Assembly (NCBI GenBank): GCA_004296815.1 | Contig: SCVT01000660.1 | Coordinates: forward strand, 1 to 8,984 | DNA: 8,984 bases | Direction: 5' to 3' | Source of the DNA: Reyranella sp. | GTDB taxonomy: Bacteria; Pseudomonadota; Alphaproteobacteria; Reyranellales; Reyranellaceae | Shown: positions 1 to 5,692 of the stretch, in pieces | Position numbering within the stretch: the first letter of the stretch is position 1 | How the letters are laid out: each line of letters starts with the position of its first letter | Program-made: the position numbers and the translations under genes | The notes under the pieces: model-generated | What the model saw: the letters and a program-made list of their open reading frames with translations, nothing else | What the model was told of the DNA's origin: nothing | Database searches by the model: none

Positions 1-858
1 TGCGATGTCCGACACGGTGGCGCGGCGCATGTCACGAGCGTAGCGCTGGTCGTCGAACTCCATGCCGCGATGCATGGTGCAGCGGTCGTCCCAGATCACC
101 AGGTCCTTCACCCGCCAGCGGTGCGAGTGGACGAACTGGCGCTGCGTGGCGTGCGCGGTCAGCTCCTCGACAAGTGCCTTGGCCTCGGCATCGGCCATGC
201 CGCGGATCGCGCCGATATGGCTCGCGATATAGAGGCTCATGCGGCCGGAATCCTGCAGCCGGCGCACCAGCACCTGCGGCACCGGAGCGAACGCCTTCTT
301 CTCGCCCTCGTCGAAGTCGGCGAAGCCCAGCTTGGCGCGCGAATGCATGATCGAATGCTCGGCGACGAGGCCCGCGATCTGCTGCTTGGTCTTCTGCGGC
401 AACGCGTCGTAGGCCGCGCGCATGTCGGCGAACTCGGTGTGGCCGCCGATCGGCGGGATCGAGCGCGCGTGCAGCATCGAGCAGTAGGCCGGCAGGCGCT
501 TGAACGAGGAATCGGTGTGCCAGAGCCGGTTGCCGAGATTGTAGAGACGCTGGCGATCGTCTGTCTTGAGGATGCGGTTCTCGGCATCGAGGTTGCCGAC
601 ATCGGCCATGTTCTCGTGCAGGCGCAGCTTGTGATCCTTGCGCGCCTTGAAGACGGTCGTCTCGAGTGGCCCGAAGTGGCGCGCGAAGTCGAGCTGGCTC
701 TCGTCCTCGAACTCCTGGTCGGGGAAGACCAGCACGGCGTACTTGGTGAAGGCTGCGCGGATCGCGGCGAGATCTTCCGCTGTGAGCGGCTTGCCGAGTG
801 CGACGTCTCCCACTTCGGCCACGAAGTCGGGAGTCACGGGATGGACGGTGATGGGCAT
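1..858 (-). CDS. TauD/TfdA family Fe(II)/2-oxoglutarate dioxygenase (C-terminus cut by window edge)
   Basis: Cytoplasmic non-haem iron oxygenase that would couple 2-oxoglutarate decarboxylation to oxidation of a small substrate. Known TauD/TfdA members act on sulfonates, aryloxyacetates and similar carboxylates or ethers. The frame is open for 286 codons from ATG 858-856 to base 1, with no stop in the window. The family is usually about 280-300 residues, so only a short tail is missing. Visible motifs are WHTDSSF with H114 and D116 of the HxD iron site, then WDDRCTMHRG with distal H263. The following RDMRRATV gives R275 and R279, which align with TauD R266 (2-oxoglutarate) and R270 (substrate anion). 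All catalytic residues are present. A GGAGGAG ribosome binding site supports the start. The gene diverges from oxygenase A across an 86 bp gap. TMHR and RDMRRATV look closer to TfdA-type aryloxyacetate enzymes than to TauD proper, but the substrate cannot be assigned. Confidence 0.93.
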   Translation of the reverse strand, partial: MPITVHPVTPDFVAEVGDVALGKPLTAEDLAAIRAAFTKYAVLVFPDQEFEDESQLDFARHFGPLETTVFKARKDHKLRLHENMADVGNLDAENRILKTDDRQRLYNLGNRLWHTDSSFKRLPAYCSMLHARSIPPIGGHTEFADMRAAYDALPQKTKQQIAGLVAEHSIMHSRAKLGFADFDEGEKKAFAPVPQVLVRRLQDSGRMSLYIASHIGAIRGMADAEAKALVEELTAHATQRQFVHSHRWRVKDLVIWDDRCTMHRGMEFDDQRYARDMRRATVSDIA

Positions 859-866
859 GGGTCGGT

Positions 867-873
867 CTCCTCC
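867..873 (-). promoter_or_regulatory. Shine-Dalgarno site of the TauD/TfdA gene
   Basis: On the minus strand the sequence reads GGAGGAG, ending 8 nt before ATG 858. It is the clearest ribosome binding site in the window and fixes this start. Confidence 0.75.
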
Positions 874-894
874 CTAGCCGGAATTTGTTCGCGG

Positions 895-923
895 ATTGGA
901 CCACTGAACGGACATTCGGGCAA
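895..923 (-). promoter_or_regulatory. Possible sigma-70-like promoter for the TauD/TfdA gene
   Basis: Minus-strand TTGCCC (923-918, 4/6 to TTGACA) and TCCAAT (900-895, 4/6 to TATAAT) are 17 nt apart. A start near 888 would leave a leader of about 30 nt that contains the ribosome binding site. It is a pattern match by eye only, in a short divergent gap where some promoter must exist. An imperfect dyad, GATTG (894-898) and CAATC (921-925), covers the same boxes and could be an operator half-site pair. Confidence 0.3.
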
Positions 924-937
924 TCGCCGGATATTAT
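909..937 (+). promoter_or_regulatory. Possible sigma-70-like promoter for oxygenase A
   Basis: CGGACA (909-914, 4/6, keeping GACA) is followed by a 17 nt spacer and TATTAT (932-937, 5/6). Transcription would begin about 943-945, at the preferred ATG of oxygenase A, so the message would be leaderless or nearly so. That fits the absence of a recognisable ribosome binding site there. It interleaves with the opposing promoter of the TauD/TfdA gene. Confidence 0.33.
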
Positions 938-944
938 GTCGGCC

Positions 945-1595
945 ATGATCGAGAAGCAGGAAGTGCAGGAGCTGTTCCCGACCCCGTTGTGGATCGTGGA
1001 TCTCCAGCCCGCCGCCGCCGCGAGCCTCAATGCGAAACTGAAGGCGGAGATCGAGAGGCTGATCGCGCCGCGCCCGACCATCCCCGCCGGCAGCAACTGG
1101 CAGACGCCGCAGGATCTGCACACGCGGCCGGCCTTCGGCGAGTTCGTGAAGCTGGTGGAGACGGCAGCGCGCGGCGTCGCGCGCTTCCTGCATGTCGATC
1201 AGTATCCGATGGCGATCACCGGCTGCTGGGCCAACGTCAATCCGCCGGGCGCCTATCACCCGATGCACCATCATCCGAACAACTACCTGAGCGGCGTCTA
1301 CTACGTGGCGATCCCGCAGGCCGGCTCGCAGATCCTGTTCCAGGATCCGCGCGGCCAGGCCTCGATGATCATGCCCAAGCCCAAGCAGTACACCCGCCTC
1401 ACCGCCAACGGCGCCAACGCCCAGAGCAAGGACGGCCGCATGGTGCTCTTTCCGGCCTGGCTGAAGCACACGGTGCCGGCGAACGACGGGCAGAGCGAGC
1501 GCATAAGCATCTCGTTCAACCTGATGTTCAAGAACTTCAGCGAGACCATGGCCTCGCCGATGTGGGACCCGACGGCCGGAGAAGACAAGAAATGA
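945..1595 (+). CDS. Putative 2OG-Fe(II) oxygenase, PF13759/TIGR02466 type (oxygenase A)
   Basis: A 216-residue protein with the hallmarks of the uncharacterised TIGR02466/PF13759 oxygenases: ELFPTPLW at the N-terminus, TGCWANVN, YHPMHHHPNNYLSGVYYV, GRMVLFPAWLKHTVP and ERISISFN. Probable iron ligands are histidines 105/108/110 and distal H175. R186, 11 residues later, fits the 2-oxoglutarate-binding Arg of the superfamily. No acidic residue sits at the usual HxD position. No signal peptide or membrane segment is seen, so it should be cytoplasmic. The ATG at 945 is preferred over ATG 936 and TTG 885 because oxygenase B aligns from the same Met, and a -10-like box overlaps 936. The stop overlaps the TPR gene start, so the two are co-translated. 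The substrate is unknown; TPR partnership makes a protein or peptide substrate conceivable. Confidence 0.85.
   Translation: MIEKQEVQELFPTPLWIVDLQPAAAASLNAKLKAEIERLIAPRPTIPAGSNWQTPQDLHTRPAFGEFVKLVETAARGVARFLHVDQYPMAITGCWANVNPPGAYHPMHHHPNNYLSGVYYVAIPQAGSQILFQDPRGQASMIMPKPKQYTRLTANGANAQSKDGRMVLFPAWLKHTVPANDGQSERISISFNLMFKNFSETMASPMWDPTAGEDKK
1087..1114 (+). repeat. 28-nt direct repeat shared with 3187-3214 (oxygenase paralogues)
   Basis: This stretch is identical to 3187-3214, exactly 2,100 nt downstream. It encodes the conserved GSNWQTPQD segment in both oxygenase copies. It is a remnant of gene duplication, not a mobile-element end. Confidence 0.85.
1270..1300 (+). repeat. 31-nt direct repeat shared with 3370-3400 (oxygenase paralogues)
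   Basis: This stretch is identical to 3370-3400, again at a 2,100 nt offset. It encodes HPNNYLSGVY after the histidine cluster. It is the longest perfect repeat I found in the window. Recombination between the copies would fuse A to B and remove the TPR gene. Confidence 0.85.
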
Positions 1596-2875
1596 GCATG
1601 AAGGATCGCTACGGCAACGAGCTGGGCACGAAGTCCGCCGCGGCGCGCGACGCCTACCAGGCTGGTATGGACAGCCTGATGTCGGCGACCCCCGGCATGG
1701 ACACCGAGTTCCAGAAGGCGGTCGAGGCCGACGATGGGTTCGCGCTCGGCCACATCTCGCTCGCCCGTTCCAAGCAGCTCCTCGGCCGCGGCCACGAGGC
1801 GAAGGCGCCGCTGGCGCGCGCCAAGGAATTGGCACCGGGCGCCAGTCCGCGCGAGCAGAGCCAGATCGCGATCTTCGAGAAGATCCTGACCGGCCAGGGT
1901 GCCGCGGCGCTCGACGCGATCCGCGAACACATGAAGGACTGGCCAAGCGACGCGATGGCGCTCGCGCCGGCGACCAGCGTGTTCGGCCTGATCGGCTTCT
2001 CCGGCAAGGTCGGCCGCGAGGAGGACCAGCTCGCCTTTATCGCCCCGTTCGAAACGCACTACGGCAGCGACTGGTGGTACCGCACACAGCTCGCCTTCGC
2101 GCAGATCGAGCTCGGCCAGTTCGACGAGGGCCGCCGCAACATCGAGAAGGCGCTCGAGGACTATCCGAAGAGCGCGCACGGCGCACACATCCGCGGTCAC
2201 CTCTTCTACGAGGTTGGCGAGCGCGAGGCGGGCCTCGCCTTCCTCACCGACTGGATGAAGGACTATCCGCGCGACGGCCTGATGCACTGCCACAACTCCT
2301 GGCATCTCGCCCTGTGGTCGATGGAGACGGGAAAGCATGCCGATGCATGGCGCATCTACGACGATGCGCTGCGCCCGGGTGCCGCCTGGGGACCACAAAT
2401 CAACGTCGCCACGGACTGCCCGGCCTTCCTGCTGCGCGCCGAGATGGCGGGCCAGCCGCGCCAGCCCGAGCGCTGGCGCGAGATCGCCGACTACGCCACC
2501 AAGTGGTTCAGCCGATCCGGACTGGGCTTCGTCGACATGCACACCGCCCTCGCCTACGCCATGGCGGGCGACGGCGAGGTGCTCGCGAAGTTCGCCGAAA
2601 GCCCGCGCGGTGCAACGGCAGACCTGCTGCCGCCGATGGCGACGGGCTTCACGGCCTTCGCCGCCGGCAACTGGCAACAGGCGATCGGCGCCATCCAACC
2701 GCTGCTCGACACGCACGAGCGGCTGGGCGGCAGTCGCGCCCAGCGCGACTTGCTCGAATACATCGTGACGGCCGCGATGGTGCGCGACGGCCAGTCGGGC
2801 AAGGCACGCGAGTTGATCTCGAGGCGCCGCCCGCACAACGGCAAGGGCCAGGGCTTTCCGATATTCGGCCTCTGA
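1592..2875 (+). CDS. TTC38-like tetratricopeptide repeat protein
   Basis: A 427-residue all-helical protein resembling the TTC38 family and the related StaR-like group. StaR is encoded in a Streptomyces glycopeptide antibiotic cluster; its biochemical activity is not established as far as I know. Supporting features are the opening YGNELGTKSAAARDAYQAG, TPR-like helix pairs (about residues 35-80 and 165-190), HYGSDWWY at 156-163, and a histidine-rich pair of segments. These are AHGAHIRGHLFYE (about 195-207) and HCHNSWHLALW (232-242), the latter matching the HxSWHxAL motif of TTC38. There is no signal peptide, so it is probably cytoplasmic. ATG 1592 overlaps the preceding stop as ATGA and has GGAG (1578-1581) 10 nt upstream. 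ATG 1598 is a weaker alternative. Coupling to oxygenase A suggests a shared complex or pathway; a scaffold or substrate-presenting role is inference only. Confidence 0.85.
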   Translation: MSMKDRYGNELGTKSAAARDAYQAGMDSLMSATPGMDTEFQKAVEADDGFALGHISLARSKQLLGRGHEAKAPLARAKELAPGASPREQSQIAIFEKILTGQGAAALDAIREHMKDWPSDAMALAPATSVFGLIGFSGKVGREEDQLAFIAPFETHYGSDWWYRTQLAFAQIELGQFDEGRRNIEKALEDYPKSAHGAHIRGHLFYEVGEREAGLAFLTDWMKDYPRDGLMHCHNSWHLALWSMETGKHADAWRIYDDALRPGAAWGPQINVATDCPAFLLRAEMAGQPRQPERWREIADYATKWFSRSGLGFVDMHTALAYAMAGDGEVLAKFAESPRGATADLLPPMATGFTAFAAGNWQQAIGAIQPLLDTHERLGGSRAQRDLLEYIVTAAMVRDGQSGKARELISRRRPHNGKGQGFPIFGL

Positions 2876-2912
2876 CACGAGAGAAATCTCAGAGCTTGTG
2901 CATTTCGATGGA

Positions 2913-2927
2913 CGGAAGCCTCTTCCG
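2913..2927 (+). other. Short perfect hairpin downstream of the TPR gene
   Basis: CGGAAG-CCT-CTTCCG forms a 6 bp stem with a 3 nt loop, 37 nt after the TPR stop. No T-run follows, so it is not a convincing intrinsic terminator. It may attenuate read-through or be chance. A very weak promoter-like pair, TGGACG (2909-2914) and CATACT (2933-2938), straddles it. Confidence 0.3.
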
Positions 2928-2979
2928 AAGCACATACTGTCTGTAACAAGACGACGGTACGTAACAGGGGCTGGAAAAG

Positions 2980-3048
2980 ATGGGAGATGTGCGGGCGCGG
3001 CCCTGGGCCGTTGCTGCTGCCGTCATGTCGGCGATTCGCTCGACATGA
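2980..3048 (+). CDS. Possible 22-residue leader peptide upstream of oxygenase B
   Basis: This short frame starts at ATG 2980 with AGGGG (2966-2970) placed 9 nt before it, an ideal spacing. It ends at TGA 3046-3048, which overlaps the oxygenase B ATG (3045-3047) as ATGA. Oxygenase B has no clear ribosome binding site of its own, so termination-reinitiation from this frame could drive its translation. An internal ATG at 3025 lies in the same frame, and its MSA matches the residues just before the oxygenase A start (MSA then MIEK). The leader may therefore be the frameshifted stump of an older start region. The peptide resembles nothing I recognise, and expression is unproven. Confidence 0.35.
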   Translation: MGDVRARPWAVAAAVMSAIRST

Positions 3049-3722
3049 TCGTAAAGCAGGAAATCGAGGAGCTGTTTCCCACGCCGCTATGGGTCGTTCA
3101 GCTCGGCACGGCGGAGGCGGCGGCGTTCAACGCCAAGCTCAAGGCTGAAATCGAGAAGATCATCTCGCCGCGCCCCAAGGTGCCGACCGGCAGCAACTGG
3201 CAGACGCCGCAGGACCTGCATACGCGCCCGGCCTTCGCCGACTTCACCGGGCTGGTCGAGAAGGCGGCTCGCGGCGTCGCGCGATACCTTCAGGTCGAGC
3301 AGTTTCCGATGATGATCACGGGCTGCTGGGCCAACGTGAACCCGCCGGGCACCTACCATCCCACCCACAATCATCCGAACAACTACCTGAGCGGCGTCTA
3401 TTACGTCGCCGTGCCGGAAACCGGCTCGCAACTCGTCTTCCAGGATCCGCGGCCGGTCATGATCATGCCGAGGATCGGCAAGCACAGCCGTGTCACCGCC
3501 AATGCCGCCGTCTCGCAAACCCAACCCGGCCGCATGGTGCTGTTTCCGTCCTGGCTGAGGCACCACGTTCCCGCGAACGACGGCACGACCGAGCGCATCA
3601 GCATCTCGTTCAATCTCATGTTCACGAATTTCGCGGAGACGCTCGCCCAGCCGTCGTGGAAGCCGACAGCCGGTGGAAATCAGGAAGCGACGAGCCCGAA
3701 CGCCTCGGCCAGCAGCTCATAG
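3045..3722 (+). CDS. Putative 2OG-Fe(II) oxygenase, PF13759/TIGR02466 type (oxygenase B)
   Basis: A 225-residue paralogue of oxygenase A, about 70% identical over the shared 210 positions by hand alignment. It keeps ELFPTPLW, TGCWANVN, YHPTHNHPNNYLSGVYYV, GRMVLFPSWLRHHVP and ERISISFN. Putative iron ligands H105/H108/H110 and H173 are retained, as is R184 as 2-oxoglutarate anchor. H109 of copy A is Asn here, so that residue is not essential. A 2-residue gap falls after FQDP, and the loop that follows is the most divergent region, which may tune substrate choice. The start is set by alignment with A. The gene lies 169 nt after the TPR gene. Its last 14 residues, a Ser/Ala/Asn-rich tail absent from A, are encoded inside the convergent LLM oxidoreductase gene. 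Being intact and divergent, it probably has its own function. Confidence 0.84.
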   Translation: MIVKQEIEELFPTPLWVVQLGTAEAAAFNAKLKAEIEKIISPRPKVPTGSNWQTPQDLHTRPAFADFTGLVEKAARGVARYLQVEQFPMMITGCWANVNPPGTYHPTHNHPNNYLSGVYYVAVPETGSQLVFQDPRPVMIMPRIGKHSRVTANAAVSQTQPGRMVLFPSWLRHHVPANDGTTERISISFNLMFTNFAETLAQPSWKPTAGGNQEATSPNASASSS

Positions 3723-4699
3723 GAGCGCTTGCGCGCCTCGAAGTCGAAACAGATCGTCACGGCCATGATCTCCTCGACCTCGTAGTTCGCCGCGTGGCGC
3801 TCGAGGCCGGCGCGAACGGTCTTCGGCGAGCCGACTACGGACCGCCGGCGCAAAGCCGGCATCCAGCGCTCGGCCCCGGGCTGCTTGGCGGCTTCCAGCG
3901 CCTCCTCGGTCGACGGCACGGGGCCGGGATTACCGAGCGTCCGCAGTCGCATCGCCCAGACCTCGCGGCTGCGCGACAGCAGGTCGGCCTCCTCGTCGGT
4001 CTCGGCGCAGAGGACGGAGATCGCCATCATCGGCTTGGGTTCGGGATGGAGCGACGACGGTTTGAAGTGCGCGCGGTAGGCGCGCGTCACGCCATCGCCG
4101 CCGTCAGGATTGATGAAGTGGGCGAAGCAGAACGGCAGGCCGAAATGGGCTGCGAGCGCCGCACTGTCGTCGCTCGAGCCCAGCAGCCACACGTCGGGCG
4201 CCGAGGGTCCGACCGGCTGGGCGGTGACGCCGCGGCCCTCGTGGTTTTCGGGGAGCGCGTCGTGCAGCCAGGCCACCAGATCGCGCACCTGGTGGGGATA
4301 CTTGTCGGCGTTACTCCAGTTGGGCTTGCCGTCGGCCAGGATGCGCATCGTGTGCTGGTCGCTGCCCGGCGCGCGGCCGATGCCGAGGTCGATGCGGCCG
4401 GGAAACAGCGTCTCCAGCATGCGGAAGTTCTCCGCCACCTTGTAGGCGCTGTAGTGCGGCAGCATCACGCCGCCCGAGCCGACCTTGATGCGTTCGGTGA
4501 GGCCCGCAACGCGTGTGATCAGCACCTCGGGGGTCGAGCCAGCCAATGCCTCGCTGCTGTGATGCTCGGCAAGCCAATAGCGTTCGTAGCCCAGCCGGTC
4601 GCAGAGCTGCGCCAGCTCGAGCGTCTCGCGCACGGCGTCAGCCGGTGTGCCGCCCTTCCTGATCGGCGACTGGTCGAGAACGCTGAGACGCAGCGCCAA
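3680..4699 (-). CDS. LLM-class flavin-dependent oxidoreductase (luciferase family, group 1; YhbW-like)
   Basis: A 339-residue TIM-barrel flavoenzyme of the bacterial luciferase-like superfamily, expected to use FMN supplied reduced or reduced by NAD(P)H. Group-1 marks are LSVLDQSPI near the N-terminus, RYWLAEHHS (40-48), GSGGVMLPHYSAYKVAENF (74-92), LFPGRIDLGIGRAPGSD (98-114), WLLGSS (171-176) and VGSPKTVRAGLE (289-300). These match the TIGR03558/E. coli YhbW type, whose physiological substrate is not settled. The start appears to be TTG 4699, because no ATG/GTG precedes the conserved N-terminus. GAAGGG (4717-4712) lies 12 nt upstream, inside the end of accA. Only 5 nt separate it from the accA stop, implying translational coupling. 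Its 3' end overlaps oxygenase B by 43 bp. Confidence 0.9.
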   Translation of the reverse strand: MALRLSVLDQSPIRKGGTPADAVRETLELAQLCDRLGYERYWLAEHHSSEALAGSTPEVLITRVAGLTERIKVGSGGVMLPHYSAYKVAENFRMLETLFPGRIDLGIGRAPGSDQHTMRILADGKPNWSNADKYPHQVRDLVAWLHDALPENHEGRGVTAQPVGPSAPDVWLLGSSDDSAALAAHFGLPFCFAHFINPDGGDGVTRAYRAHFKPSSLHPEPKPMMAISVLCAETDEEADLLSRSREVWAMRLRTLGNPGPVPSTEEALEAAKQPGAERWMPALRRRSVVGSPKTVRAGLERHAANYEVEEIMAVTICFDFEARKRSYELLAEAFGLVAS

Positions 4700-4704
4700 A
4701 GGCG

Positions 4705-5658
4705 TCAGAGACCCTTCTTGCCCATCGCCAGGAACTTGTCCTGGCGGCGCTCGCGCAAGGTGTCGGGATCGAGCTTGGAAAGGTCGGCCAGAGCCTCGGC
4801 CACGACCTTGCCCACGAGATCGATCGCCTCGTCGGGCGCGCGATGGGCGCCGCCCATCGGCTCGGGGATCACGTCGTCGATGATCTCGAGCTTCTTGAGA
4901 TCGGCCGCCGTCACCTTCATCGCTTCAGCGGCTTCCTGGGCGTTGGCGTTGGAGCGCCACAGGATCGACGCGCAGCCTTCCGGCGTGATCACCGAATAGA
5001 CCGAGTTCTCGAGCATGTAGACCTTGTCGGCCGACGCGATCGCCAGCGCGCCGCCGGAACCGCCCTCGCCGATCACGACGCTGACCAGCGGCACGCCGAT
5101 CGAGAGGCAGGTATCGATCGAGCTCGCCACCGCCTCCGCCTGGCCGCGCGCCTCGGCGTCGATGCCCGGATAGGCGCCCGGCGTGTCGACGAAGGTGACC
5201 ACCGGCAGCTTGAAGCGGTCCGCGAGCTTCATCAGGCGCTGTGCCTTGCGGTAGCCCTCCGGGCGCATCATGCCGAAATTGTGCTTGAGGCGAGATTCCG
5301 TATCGTCGCCCTTCTCCTGCCCCAGCACGACGATGCTGCGTCCCTGCAGCCGGCCGAGGCCGCCGACAATGGCCGCATCCTCGGCGAAGGCGCGGTCGCC
5401 GGCCAACGGCGTGTAGTCGGTGATCAGGCGATCGATGTAGCCCTGGGCATGCGGGCGCTCCGCGTGGCGGGCGACCTGCACGCGCTGCCACGGCGTCAAC
5501 TTCGCGTAGGTGGCACGAATCTGCTTCTGCACCTTGTCCTGAAGGCGCATGACCTCTTCGGCGATGTCGACGTCACCCGAATTGGGCAAGTGCCGCAGCT
5601 CGGCGATCTTGCTCTCCAGCTCGGCGATCGGCTTCTCGAAGTCGAGGTAAGTCGTCAT
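4705..5658 (-). CDS. accA: Acetyl-CoA carboxylase, carboxyltransferase subunit alpha
   Basis: AccA and AccD form the carboxyltransferase that moves CO2 from carboxybiotin on AccB to acetyl-CoA, giving malonyl-CoA in the first committed step of fatty acid synthesis. The 317 residues match the family (E. coli about 319). An N-terminal helical region ([16 protein letters not shown]) precedes the crotonase-like core. Core motifs are GQEKGDD (113-119), [14 protein letters not shown] (126-139), TPGAYPG (159-165), the glycine-rich GEGGSGG (197-203) that shapes the acyl-CoA/oxyanion site, and [11 protein letters not shown] (225-235). The start is ATG 5658, 34 nt after the xerD stop, with only a weak ribosome binding site. 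The gene is intact and presumably essential. Confidence 0.98.
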   Translation of the reverse strand: MTTYLDFEKPIAELESKIAELRHLPNSGDVDIAEEVMRLQDKVQKQIRATYAKLTPWQRVQVARHAERPHAQGYIDRLITDYTPLAGDRAFAEDAAIVGGLGRLQGRSIVVLGQEKGDDTESRLKHNFGMMRPEGYRKAQRLMKLADRFKLPVVTFVDTPGAYPGIDAEARGQAEAVASSIDTCLSIGVPLVSVVIGEGGSGGALAIASADKVYMLENSVYSVITPEGCASILWRSNANAQEAAEAMKVTAADLKKLEIIDDVIPEPMGGAHRAPDEAIDLVGKVVAEALADLSKLDPDTLRERRQDKFLAMGKKGL

Positions 5659-5692
5659 TGAAGATCAGGTGTCGCCCGGTCGCGGAATCCTG

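Noticed and set aside
885..944. Upstream TTG 885 or ATG 936 as the start of oxygenase A
   Set aside because: Oxygenase B aligns from the Met at 945, the extra residues are not family-like, and the candidate -10 box overlaps 936.
32..1123. 363-codon minus-strand frame covering the TauD/TfdA gene and the start of oxygenase A
   Set aside because: It is a shadow frame. The neighbouring minus frame from 858 carries the complete TauD/TfdA motif set with a strong ribosome binding site.
989..1591. Reading the TPR protein as starting far upstream, within oxygenase A
   Set aside because: That part is an Arg-rich out-of-frame shadow of oxygenase A. The YGNELGTKS start of the TTC38-like protein and a ribosome binding site place the start at 1592.
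2898..3044. In-frame GTG-initiated extension of oxygenase B back to 2898
   Set aside because: The added 49 residues are basic and Cys-rich, unlike anything in oxygenase A, and homology begins exactly at Met 3045.
3844..3860. GCCGGC-GCAAA-GCCGGC hairpin as a terminator for the convergent genes
   Set aside because: It lies well inside the LLM coding region, has no T-run on either strand, and GCCGGC is a common self-complementary hexamer in such GC-rich DNA.
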